Shown: positions 7,699 through 15,713 of the stretch, piece by piece
Position numbering within the stretch: position 1 is the stretch's first letter
Layout: every line of letters begins with the position of its first letter
Source of the DNA: Solirubrobacter deserti
Lineage (GTDB): Bacteria > Actinomycetota > Thermoleophilia > Solirubrobacterales > Solirubrobacteraceae
Direction: 5' to 3'
DNA length: 64,000 bases
Assembly: GCF_003344625.1 (NCBI RefSeq)
Contig: NZ_QPKJ02000009.1
Coordinates: 1-64,000 of the forward strand
Position numbers and translations under genes: made by a program
The notes under the pieces: generated by a model
What the model was told of the DNA's origin: nothing
The model's input: the letters and a program-made list of their open reading frames with translations, nothing else
The model's database searches: none

Positions 7699-8055
7699 GG
7701 GCGTCGTCTCCGTTCTTTGAGCCGGGAGAGCGAATGCGCTGAGCGGTCCCCGCGGCCGAACGAGCCGGTGCTCGAGACGGGCGCAATCCAGCGGAAGCCG
7801 CCGACCTTGATGGCCAACGCTCACCGCATGTGTGAAACCGCAGGACGCGGGCGGCGAACCACAAGGTCCCGCCCGACATATGACGCACTGCTCCTGGCGA
7901 GCACGCTGTGTTGAGCCCTGTCCCTGGGCCGAAAGGAACGCTCGATTGGGCGCTCCGCCCGATCACGGCCATGAAGGAGGCTGAAGAAGCTCCGTCACCG
8001 CTGACCGTGCCCGACTACAACGCACCTTAGCGTGACGTCCTGATCAAACAACCCC
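7699..8055 (-). promoter_or_regulatory. Conserved leader of CAP gene, copy 1
   Basis: Upstream DNA of this CAP gene that aligns with 25580-25892 upstream of the other CAP gene. Shared blocks in gene direction include GGACAGGGCTCAA, GCGTGCTCGCCAGGAGCAG, CGTCCTGCGGTTT, CCCGTCTCGAGCACCGGCTC and GTTCGGCCGCGG, ending in GGAGACGACGCC before the ATG. A small hairpin (CGAGC-accg-GCTCG) is fully conserved. This copy carries about 40 extra bases between two blocks. At the distal end TCAGGA and GCTAAGGTG (copy 2 GCTAAAGTG) may be promoter elements. It looks like a long 5' leader with a structured or protein-binding role. I looked for the ydaO/c-di-AMP consensus and did not find it. Confidence 0.6.
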
Positions 8056-8797
8056 GCCTGCGCGGCACGTCCGCGTTCGCACCAAAGAGCGTTGACATCG
8101 CCGCTGGCGCTCAGGTTCTCGCTTGTCCGGGCCCCTAACTCCAGGTTCGACTGCACCCGACAGCCGCACCCACAGGAGACGTAGAACCCCCCGATTCTCG
8201 CTCGCCACATCCAACGACGATCAGTCGCGAGACTCGACCGGCGAGGATCAAGTCCCGGGTCGTGGTCTAAGACATCGTCCTAGCGATTGGGCTGCTCAGG
8301 CCGCTTGGCGCGTGGGTGCCTCCCCGTTGATCTCGTTGGGCGATCGCCTGGTTCGACGAGGATCGGAAATAGCGAAATTGTGGACTTGCGCGTATTTCGA
8401 CGACGCTCGAATATCTGTGTGCCGCAGCAGTCCGGCGACGCGCTGCTTTGCGCGAACGGAGCGGTGTCAACGCGCGCTCGCCGACAGCACACCGGTCAAC
8501 TCAGCGGAGGCGGTCAGCTTGGGTCTATGCCACCCGGGTGGCGCCTGAGAGCGCCGAAGGACCAGAGATGTCAGGGAGGCGCAATGCCACGGCGCACGTC
8601 CTCAGCCACCCTCACACGCCTCGCCTCAGAGCAGGTGCCGGCGCGGGCCGGCTCCCGACGCCGCCTCGTCTGGCCAACGAAGCGGACCACCGCGCGTACG
8701 CGCCGGTGCGGAACCCGACGCCCGTGACTTGACGCCCGACGTGCCGCAGTGTCGAATCGCGCGCAGAGCCAAGAGAGCCACCTGAGGGGGTGGGCGG
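8056..8797. other. 740-bp stretch without a supported gene
   Basis: Only short Arg/Ser-rich frames in all six readings, none with family motifs or a good ribosome site. The last 20 bases hold the GAGGGGG ribosome site of the carboxypeptidase gene. I see nothing else. Confidence 0.5.
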
Positions 8798-11488
8798 ATG
8801 CTGGGCTGGTGTCGCACTGCCGTGGGAACCGCCGTCGCGGCGATCGTGGTCGCCGTGGGGGTGCCGAGCGCAGCCGAGGCGGTGACAATCGCACCGCCAT
8901 GGTGCGGCACACCCGAGCCGGACGCCACGGCGGCGCTGCCCGACGGCACCGGTGCCAACGATCCGGTGGGCAGCTTCCCGCACATCCCGTACTACGCGAT
9001 CGGCTGCACGCTGCAGAAGATCAAGGCTGAGGGCGTGCGCGGGCGCATGACGATCGAACAGCACGGCGTCTCCGCGCAGGGCCGCCCGATGTGGCGCGTG
9101 ACGATCAACGCGCTCGAGACGTCCGCCCAGCGCAGGGCCTACGACAACTGGTGGGACGTGCGCCGGCTCGCGCGCGAGGACCCGTCCCGCGCCCAGCGTG
9201 AGCTGCGCCACGCGCGCGGCGCCGTCAAGGTCCCGCTCTACATCCAGTCCGGCATCCACGGCAACGAGTCCGAGGGCGTCGACGCGATGATGGAGTTCAT
9301 CAACCGCCTGGCGACCAGCCGGCGCGGCCAGGACGCCGAGGTCGACCGCTGGCTCGATCACTCGATCCTCGTCTTCAACGTCGTCCACAACCCGGACGGC
9401 CGCGCGCTCGGGCAGCGCGCCAACGGCAACGGCTTCGATCTCAACCGCGACTTCCTCACGCAGTCGCAGACGGAGACCAAGGCGTCCGTGGCGACGATGC
9501 AGAAGTGGCTGTTCCCGGACATGCTCGACCAGCACGGCTACGTCACGCCGACGCTGATCGAGGCCACGACCAAGCCGCACGGCCCGGGCATCGACTACGA
9601 CCTGTTCCTGAAGTGGAACCAGCCGCGCACGAAGGCCAACGGCGACGCGCTGGCCACCGTCGGGCTCGGCTATCAGCGGCCGATCAACGACTGGTGCGCG
9701 GACGCCGACCTCCCGCCGTTCGGGCAGACGCGTTGTGCGGACGGCTCGCTGCCCGGCCCGGCGGTCGCCGAGGGCTGGGACGACTGGGGCCCGTTCTACA
9801 CGCCGATGTACAACCAGCTCGTCGGCCTCAACGGCTCGACGATCGAGATGTGCCAGAGCACCGCGCCCGCCTCCACCACGCAGTACACGTGCGGCGCGCC
9901 CGGGGCGACGAACTTCCCGCGCGGCCGGATCGCGGCCAAGATCGCGCAGGCGCTCGTGACGACCTCCACGGTCGAGTTCAACGTCGCCAACCGCTCGGCA
10001 GTGCTCAACGACATGCTCGAGATCTACCGGCGCGGCAAGGCCGGCGCGCCGCGGCCGCCGTGCTGCCCCGCGCCGTTCGACCGCGAGAACAACTGGATGT
10101 ACGAGTACCCCGAGGCGTACATGATCCCGGTCGGCCAGGGCCAGCGCAGCGACGCCGAGGCCAACCGGCTGGTCGACTGGCTGCTGACCAACGGCATCGA
10201 GGTCCACAAGCTGCTGCTGCCCGCGCGCATCGGCGGCACGTGGTACCAGCACGGCTCCTACGTCGTGAGCCTGCGCCAGCCGCACCGCGGGCTGGTGGAG
10301 GAATCGCTGGGCGCGGGCGTTGACATCTCGTCCCGGATCGGTCAGCTGTACGCGCCGCCGGCGGCGTTCAGCCACGGCCTGCTGTGGGGCGCGGATGTCG
10401 TCCAGGTCCCGCGCGGGACGCCGATCTGGGCGCTCGCGCTCCCGATCGATCGCACGCCGAAGCTGCGCGGCGGCGTCGAGCACTCGCACCGCGCGACGGC
10501 CTACGCGCTCGAGCTGGACTCGCCGACGGCGGTGCGCACGCTCAACGCGCTGCTGCGGGCGGGCGTGACGGCGCAGATCGCCGAGGCGCCGTTCGGGCGC
10601 TACCCGGCGGGCACGGCGCTGTTCGATCGCGGCGCCCGGCGCGCGCTCGAGCGCGCCGCCGACGACTCGGGGCTCATCTTCCGTGCCGTCGACGGGCCGC
10701 TGCCGGCGGCCACGCCGCTCACGCGCGTGCCGCGGATCGCGGTGCTGACGGGTGGGCTCACGCAGGAGATCTGGGTCATGCGCCAGCTCGGCTTCGAGGC
10801 CGACCCGGTCTCGACCGCCGCGACCGGCGCGCTCAACAACGCGAACGGGCCGAACCCGCTGGACGCCTACGACGTCGTCTTCAATCAGGCCGGCTGGCCG
10901 GGTGCGGCGGCGCAGGCGACCGCGCGGGCGCGGCTGTCGGCGTTCTTCGCGGCCGGTGGCGGCTACCTCGGCGCGGGGGTGAACGGCACCGCGTTCCTGG
11001 CCTCGGCGGGCGAGGTCGCCGGGCTCTCCGCGGCGGCCCGCAGCGGCGCCGGTCGCAGCGGCATCGTCCGCTGGAACAACACGGGCGGCGCGAGCAGCCC
11101 GATCACGGGCGCCTACCCGGCACAGGACACGGCGATCATGGACCCGCCGACGTGGCTGACCGCCGTCCCGCCGACGCTCAGCGTCGACGCGCGGCTCCCG
11201 AGCTCGAACTTCTTCGTCTCGGGCCTGTGGCTGCTCGACGAGCAGTCGTCCACCGCGCCCGGCGCGGCGCTGATCGCGCACGGGCCGAACGCGGCCAACA
11301 CCAACCGGCTCACCGTGTTCGCGATGAACCCGCTCTACCGCGCCGATCCCGAGCGTGAGTGGCCGGCGTTCGCCTCGGCCGCGTACTGGGTCGGCAAGCG
11401 CGCCGGCGCTCCGGCGCTCGCCCCGGTGCAGCAGACCGCGGCGATGGAGGAGGTCGTCGAGGTGCCCAGCTCACGCCACGGGCACTGA
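8798..11488 (+). CDS. Secreted M14-type zinc carboxypeptidase
   Basis: An 896-residue exported peptidase. Signal peptide about 1-28. The M14 catalytic domain spans about 65-400: zinc ligands in GIHGNESEG (His154, Glu157), the NPDGR and DLNRD substrate-binding motifs near 198 and 215, a further His in DQHGY, and the general-base Glu in TSTVEFN near 392. The C-terminal 250 residues (from about 645, RIAVLTGGLTQEIWVM) resemble a class-I glutamine-amidotransferase/ThuA-like fold with a G-rich loop, whose role is unclear. It would cleave peptides or wall stem peptides outside the cell. The start has GAGGGGG upstream. It is convergent with the next gene and their 3' ends overlap by 18 bp. Confidence 0.88.
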   Translation: MLGWCRTAVGTAVAAIVVAVGVPSAAEAVTIAPPWCGTPEPDATAALPDGTGANDPVGSFPHIPYYAIGCTLQKIKAEGVRGRMTIEQHGVSAQGRPMWRVTINALETSAQRRAYDNWWDVRRLAREDPSRAQRELRHARGAVKVPLYIQSGIHGNESEGVDAMMEFINRLATSRRGQDAEVDRWLDHSILVFNVVHNPDGRALGQRANGNGFDLNRDFLTQSQTETKASVATMQKWLFPDMLDQHGYVTPTLIEATTKPHGPGIDYDLFLKWNQPRTKANGDALATVGLGYQRPINDWCADADLPPFGQTRCADGSLPGPAVAEGWDDWGPFYTPMYNQLVGLNGSTIEMCQSTAPASTTQYTCGAPGATNFPRGRIAAKIAQALVTTSTVEFNVANRSAVLNDMLEIYRRGKAGAPRPPCCPAPFDRENNWMYEYPEAYMIPVGQGQRSDAEANRLVDWLLTNGIEVHKLLLPARIGGTWYQHGSYVVSLRQPHRGLVEESLGAGVDISSRIGQLYAPPAAFSHGLLWGADVVQVPRGTPIWALALPIDRTPKLRGGVEHSHRATAYALELDSPTAVRTLNALLRAGVTAQIAEAPFGRYPAGTALFDRGARRALERAADDSGLIFRAVDGPLPAATPLTRVPRIAVLTGGLTQEIWVMRQLGFEADPVSTAATGALNNANGPNPLDAYDVVFNQAGWPGAAAQATARARLSAFFAAGGGYLGAGVNGTAFLASAGEVAGLSAAARSGAGRSGIVRWNNTGGASSPITGAYPAQDTAIMDPPTWLTAVPPTLSVDARLPSSNFFVSGLWLLDEQSSTAPGAALIAHGPNAANTNRLTVFAMNPLYRADPEREWPAFASAAYWVGKRAGAPALAPVQQTAAMEEVVEVPSSRHGH

Positions 11489-12358
11489 GGTAGACGTGGC
11501 GCCCTCCTGCGCGGAGGGCGCCACGAACGCCACCACGGCCTCGACGAACGCCGCCGGGTTCTCCTCGGGGATCCAGTGCGCGGTACCGGGGATGACGCGG
11601 CCCGTCACGTCCTCGGCCACCTCGCGCAGCATCTCCTCCATCAGCGGACCGGTGGTGGAGATCTCGCCACCGATGGCCAGCACGGGCACGGTCAGCTTGC
11701 CGCCCGCGGCGAGGGCGGCGCGGTTGTCCTGCGCGTCCTGCTCGAACGCCCGGTAGAGCTCGAAGCCCGCGCGCATCGCGCCGGGTGCGGCGTAGGCGTC
11801 GGCGTACACGTCGAGGTCGGTCGCCGACGGGTCGGTGGTGCGCGCGTCGAAGAAGAACTGCAGGTACTGGCGCTCGCGGCCCTGGACGAGCAGCTCGGGC
11901 AGGTCGCGGGCGCCGTGGAAGGCGAAGTGCCACACGCGCGGGTCGCTGCGCAGGCGGTCGAAGACGGCGGTGCCGGGGATGGGCGCGTCGGCCACGACGA
12001 GGTGCGAGAGGTCGTCGCGGTAGCGCTGCGCGTAGGCGTACGCGACCATCAGGCCGATGTCGTGGCCGGCGAGCACGAACGGGCCTTCCACACCGAGGTG
12101 GTCGCGCACGAGCCGCCGGATGTCCTGCGCCATCGTGCGCTTGTCGTAGCCGCCCGCCGGTCGCCACGAGTGCCCGGCGCCGCGGTAGTCGGGGGCGATC
12201 ACGGTGAAGCCCGCGTCGACGAGCCCGGGCGTCACCTTGTCCCACTCGCGCAGGGTCTGCGGGAACCCGTGCAGGAGCACGATCGTGCGCGGGCCGTCGC
12301 CCGTGATGGTGTAGTGCAGCCGCAGCCCGGGCTCGATGTCGGCCATGCCGTGCTTCAT
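11471..12358 (-). CDS. Alpha/beta hydrolase with Asp nucleophile
   Basis: A 295-residue hydrolase of the epoxide hydrolase / haloacetate dehalogenase group. HGFPQTLREW forms the oxyanion-hole region, the nucleophile elbow is GHDIG (Asp about 100) and the catalytic His lies in GTAHWIPEE (about 261). An Asp nucleophile implies an alkyl-enzyme intermediate, so epoxides or haloacids rather than esters are the likely substrates. The cap domain carries the Tyr-containing YLQFFFDAR segment common in these enzymes. I start at the ATG at 12358; a longer upstream start adds an Arg/Ala leader. It stands divergent to the four hydrolases that follow on the + strand. Confidence 0.85.
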   Translation of the reverse strand: MKHGMADIEPGLRLHYTITGDGPRTIVLLHGFPQTLREWDKVTPGLVDAGFTVIAPDYRGAGHSWRPAGGYDKRTMAQDIRRLVRDHLGVEGPFVLAGHDIGLMVAYAYAQRYRDDLSHLVVADAPIPGTAVFDRLRSDPRVWHFAFHGARDLPELLVQGRERQYLQFFFDARTTDPSATDLDVYADAYAAPGAMRAGFELYRAFEQDAQDNRAALAAGGKLTVPVLAIGGEISTTGPLMEEMLREVAEDVTGRVIPGTAHWIPEENPAAFVEAVVAFVAPSAQEGATSTSVPVA

Positions 12359-12574
12359 GGCGGCGAGTGTTCCAGCGCTTCCCGCCCGGCGCCAATGATC
12401 GTTCGTTGCCCGGCGCATCAGGGGCGCTTATCGAGCACGGGTCGGTGCCGCATCGGTCAGTTGACTGCATCCGCGCCCGCGGCCATGACAGTCATGCACC
12501 CGATGCGACGGAGGTAGGCGCGCACATAGCTTCCCCGGCAGGTCAACGCGGTTCGTTCCAAGGGGGAACAGCGA

Positions 12575-13390
12575 ATGTCAGCACCGGACACCATCGTGCT
12601 CATCCACGGCTTCTGGGTCACGCCCCGCAGCTGGGAGGAGTGGGTCTCGTACTACGAGGCCAAGGGTTACAAGGTCATCGCCCCGGCGTACCCCGGGCTC
12701 GAGGCGGAGGTCGAGGCGCTCAACGCCGACCCGACGCCGATCGCCGAGCTCACCGTCCCGAAGATCGTCGATCACCTCGAGTCGGTCGTCAAGCCGCTCG
12801 ACAACCCGATCCTCATGGGTCATTCGGCCGGCGGCGTGTTCACGCAGATCCTGCTCGACAAGGGCTACGGCGCGTCGGCCGTGGTGCTCAACAGCGCCCC
12901 GACCGAGGGCGTGAAGGTCGCGCCGCTCTCGCAGCTGCGCTCGACGTTCCCGATCCTCAAGAACCCGGCCAACCGGCATCGTGCGGCGGGCTTCACGTTC
13001 GAGCAGTTCCACTACGCGTTCACCAACGGCGTGCCGGAGGAGATCGCCCGGCCGCTGTACGAGCGCTACGCGATCCCCGCGAACGGCGGCATCCTGCTCG
13101 AGAGCGTGCTGGCCAACGTCAAGCCGGGCCATCAGGACACGTGGGTCGACTACTCGAACCCGAACCGCGCGCCGCTGCTGTTCATCTCCGGCTCCGACGA
13201 TCACATCATGCCGCCGTCGGTGCAGCGGTCCAACGCCAAGCACTACAAGGGCGAGGGCACGCTCACGGAGATCGAGGAGGTCGAGGGCCCGCACTTCATG
13301 CCGGCGCTCGAGGGCTGGGAGAAGCTCGCCGACCGCGCGCTCGAATGGGCGCTCGCGCACGCCCGCGTCAACCCGAAGGTCGAGGCCTAG
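12575..13390 (+). CDS. Alpha/beta hydrolase (GHSAGG type)
   Basis: A 271-residue cytosolic hydrolase, first of four consecutive hydrolase genes on this strand. VLIHGFW gives the oxyanion strand; the nucleophile Ser (about 83) sits in MGHSAGG; an Asp in SGSDDHIMP and the His in EGPHFMPAL (about 239) complete the triad. No signal peptide. A good Shine-Dalgarno (AAGGGGG) precedes the ATG. Esterase, lactonase or C-C hydrolase activity is possible, and the substrate cannot be told from sequence. The next gene starts within 4 bases of its stop. Confidence 0.85.
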   Translation: MSAPDTIVLIHGFWVTPRSWEEWVSYYEAKGYKVIAPAYPGLEAEVEALNADPTPIAELTVPKIVDHLESVVKPLDNPILMGHSAGGVFTQILLDKGYGASAVVLNSAPTEGVKVAPLSQLRSTFPILKNPANRHRAAGFTFEQFHYAFTNGVPEEIARPLYERYAIPANGGILLESVLANVKPGHQDTWVDYSNPNRAPLLFISGSDDHIMPPSVQRSNAKHYKGEGTLTEIEEVEGPHFMPALEGWEKLADRALEWALAHARVNPKVEA

Positions 13391-13393
13391 GTG

Positions 13394-14260
13394 ATGCCGT
13401 TCATCAGCACTCCCGACGGCGTCGAGATCTTCTACAAGGACTGGGGCTCCGGCCAGCCGGTCGTCATGGCCCACGGGTGGCCGCTCAACAGCGACTCGTG
13501 GGAGGCGCAGCAGCTCTACCTCGCCGACAACGGCTTCCGCGCGATCGCGCACGACCGCCGCGGCCACGGTCGCTCCACGCAGGTGTGGGACGGCAACGAC
13601 ATGGACCACTACGCGGACGATCTGGCGGCGCTGATCGAGGCGCTGGACCTGCGCGACGTGATCCTGGTCGGCTTCTCCACGGGCGGCGGCGAGGTCACCC
13701 GGTACATCGGCCGGCACGGCACCGATCGGGTGGCCAAGCTCGTGCTCGTGAGCGCGGTCCCGCCGTTCATGCTGCTCACCGAAGACAACCCGGGCGGCGT
13801 GCCGATCGAGGTCTTCGACGGCATCCGCGCGGGCTCGCTGGCCGACCGCTCGCAGCTCTACCGCGACCTGGCGGACGGGCCGTTCTTCGGCCACAACCGC
13901 GACGGCGTGTCGATCTCCGAAGGCATCCGCGCCGCGTTCTGGCGCCAAGGGCTGCAGTCGGGGCACAAGAACGCGTACGACTCGATCGCGGCGTTCTCCG
14001 CGACCGACATGCGCGAGGACTTGGACCGGGTGGACGTGCCGACGCTGGTCATCCACGGCGACGACGACCAGGTCGTGCCGTTCACGGTCGGCGGGCAGGC
14101 GTCCGCGGCGCGCGTCGCGGGCGCGCGGCTGAAGGTCTATCCGGGGGCGCCGCACGGCATCACGGACACGCACAAGGACGAGCTCTCCGCCGACCTGCTC
14201 GCGTTCGCGCGCGGGGAGGACGTCGGGGTGGTCGCCAACACGGAAGCTGGGGTGGCCTGA
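13394..14260 (+). CDS. Chloroperoxidase/arylesterase-type alpha/beta hydrolase
   Basis: A 288-residue hydrolase of the non-heme chloroperoxidase / aryl esterase group, recognised by [20 protein letters not shown] and the elbow [10 protein letters not shown] (Ser about 94), with Asp in [10 protein letters not shown] and His in [10 protein letters not shown]. These enzymes hydrolyse esters and, with peracids, can perform perhydrolysis. An ATG at 13394 follows a GTG at 13391; either could start it, and the ATG matches the family N-terminus (MPFISTPDG). Coupled to both neighbours: the previous stop is 3 bases upstream and its own TGA overlaps the next ATG. Confidence 0.88.
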   Translation: MPFISTPDGVEIFYKDWGSGQPVVMAHGWPLNSDSWEAQQLYLADNGFRAIAHDRRGHGRSTQVWDGNDMDHYADDLAALIEALDLRDVILVGFSTGGGEVTRYIGRHGTDRVAKLVLVSAVPPFMLLTEDNPGGVPIEVFDGIRAGSLADRSQLYRDLADGPFFGHNRDGVSISEGIRAAFWRQGLQSGHKNAYDSIAAFSATDMREDLDRVDVPTLVIHGDDDQVVPFTVGGQASAARVAGARLKVYPGAPHGITDTHKDELSADLLAFARGEDVGVVANTEAGVA

Positions 14261-15048
14261 TGAAGCGTGTGGTTCTGGCGGTCGTTGCCGCCCTCCTGGT
14301 GTTCGCCGCGCCCGCTGGGGCGAAGACGAAGAAGACGTGGCCGCCCAAGCCCACGATCGTCTTGGTGCACGGGGCGTTCGCGGACGCGTCCGGCTGGAAC
14401 GACGTCACCGAGCGTCTGCAGGACCGCGGCTACAACGTGCTCGCGCCGGCCAACCCGCTGCGCGGCGTGACCGCGGACGCGGCGTCCCTGCGCCGCCTGC
14501 TCGAGCACATCAGCGGCCCGGTCGTGCTCGTGGGCCACTCCTACGGCGGCGTCGTCATCACGAACGCGGCGACCGGCAATCCGAACGTCAAGGCGCTCGT
14601 CTACGCGGCGGCGTTCGCTCCCGCGCAGGGTGAGACGGTGCAGCAGCTGACGCCCGCCGCGGGCGGAGCGATGCTCGGCCTCAAGGCCCTCGACCTGGTG
14701 GGCGACGGCACGCCGCCCGGCACGGAGGGCACGATCAAGCAGGACCTGTTCCGCGAGATCTTTGCGGCCGATCTCCCCCGGCGCGTGACGAACGTGATGG
14801 CGGTCTCGCAGCGGCCCGCCTCGCTGGTGACGCTGGGCGAGGGGTCGGGGGTGCCGGCGTGGGCGTCGATCCCGTCGTGGGCGCTGGTCCCGACCCGCGA
14901 CAACACGATCGGCACCGGCAACCTGCGGGCGATGGCCAAGCGTGCGAAGGCCCGCACGTGGGAGGTCCGCAACGCCTCGCACGTGGTGATGATGTCCGAG
15001 CCGGCGATCACGACCGAGCTGATCCTCCAGGCGGCCCGAGGCAAGTAG
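14260..15048 (+). CDS. Exported alpha/beta hydrolase (GHSYGG type)
   Basis: A 262-residue hydrolase of the EstC/salicylate-esterase-like group, with an N-terminal signal peptide (about 1-21, AAPAGA). The motif VLVHGAFADASGW is followed by the elbow VGHSYGGVV (Ser about 93), the AAFAPAQGE segment typical of this group, and His in NASHVVMM (about 241). The ATG overlaps the TGA of the gene before (TGATG) and its TAG overlaps the next GTG, so it is tightly co-translated. It is a paralogue of the following gene but is secreted and keeps Ser. Confidence 0.86.
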   Translation: MKRVVLAVVAALLVFAAPAGAKTKKTWPPKPTIVLVHGAFADASGWNDVTERLQDRGYNVLAPANPLRGVTADAASLRRLLEHISGPVVLVGHSYGGVVITNAATGNPNVKALVYAAAFAPAQGETVQQLTPAAGGAMLGLKALDLVGDGTPPGTEGTIKQDLFREIFAADLPRRVTNVMAVSQRPASLVTLGEGSGVPAWASIPSWALVPTRDNTIGTGNLRAMAKRAKARTWEVRNASHVVMMSEPAITTELILQAARGK

Positions 15049-15698
15049 TGCGCGCGTCGGTCCTCCTCGTGCACGGTGCGTTCGGTGAGACGTCCGTGTG
15101 GGCGCGCGTCATCGCCGCGCTGCAGCGCGAGGGGATCGAGGCGATCGCGGTTGCGAACCCGCTGACGGGGTTGACGAGCGACGCCACCTACGTGGCGTCG
15201 CTCGCGCGTTCCATGGACGGGCCGGTCGTGCTCGGCGGGCACGACTACGGCGGGTCGGTGATCACCGGCGTGGACGCGCCGAACGTGGTCGGGCTCGTGT
15301 ACGTCGCCGCCTTCGCTCCGGCGGCGGGGGAGACGTGCGTGAGCTGGCTGGGCGCGCCGGTGCTGGAGACGCTGCGGCCGGGCGTCGCGCGCGGCGGGGC
15401 GATCGAGCTGTTGGTCGCGCGGGACCGGTACCACGACGTGGTGGGCGGAGAGGCCGCGCTGCAGCGGCCCGTGCTGCCGGGGGCGCTCGACGAGCCGGCT
15501 GCGGACCCGGCGTGGGCGCGGGTGCCGTCGTGGTTCGTGGTGGCCGGGCGCGACGGGTTCGTCGCCGCGGGCGCGCAGCGGGAGATGGCGGCGCGCGCGG
15601 GCTCCGCGGTAATGGAGCTCGACGCCACCCACGCTGTCCTGCACACGCACGCCGCCGAGGTCGCGGGCGTGTTTTTCCGCGCGACCCGCCGAACCTGA
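15048..15698 (+). CDS. Alpha/beta hydrolase paralogue with Ser-to-Asp elbow
   Basis: A 216-residue cytosolic paralogue of the gene before it: LLVHGAFGETSVW, then AAFAPAAGE, and His in DATHAVLHTH. The elbow reads GGHDYGG, so the expected nucleophile Ser is Asp (about 65). The protein is also shorter than its partner, with the middle lid region trimmed. It may be a dehalogenase- or epoxide-hydrolase-like variant, or a catalytically changed partner of the secreted enzyme. The GTG start lies inside the stop codon region of the upstream gene (TAGTG). A LuxR regulator begins 15 bp after its stop and may control the cluster. Confidence 0.82.
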   Translation: MRASVLLVHGAFGETSVWARVIAALQREGIEAIAVANPLTGLTSDATYVASLARSMDGPVVLGGHDYGGSVITGVDAPNVVGLVYVAAFAPAAGETCVSWLGAPVLETLRPGVARGGAIELLVARDRYHDVVGGEAALQRPVLPGALDEPAADPAWARVPSWFVVAGRDGFVAAGAQREMAARAGSAVMELDATHAVLHTHAAEVAGVFFRATRRT

Positions 15699-15713
15699 GA
15701 TGGTTCGCGGTGC

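Noticed and set aside
7699..8055. ydaO (c-di-AMP) riboswitch upstream of the CAP gene
   Set aside because: CAP and wall genes are known targets, but GGGGUGAAUC and the closing CCGAA-CCG-CAGCU blocks are not present.
8612..11281. 889-codon minus-strand frame opposite the carboxypeptidase
   Set aside because: Low-complexity Arg/Val text; the + strand has HxxE, NPDGR and DLNRD.
12578..14173. Very long open frame antisense to the hydrolase cluster
   Set aside because: Arg/Val/Asp/His-rich composition without any family motif; it mirrors the codon bias of the real + strand genes.
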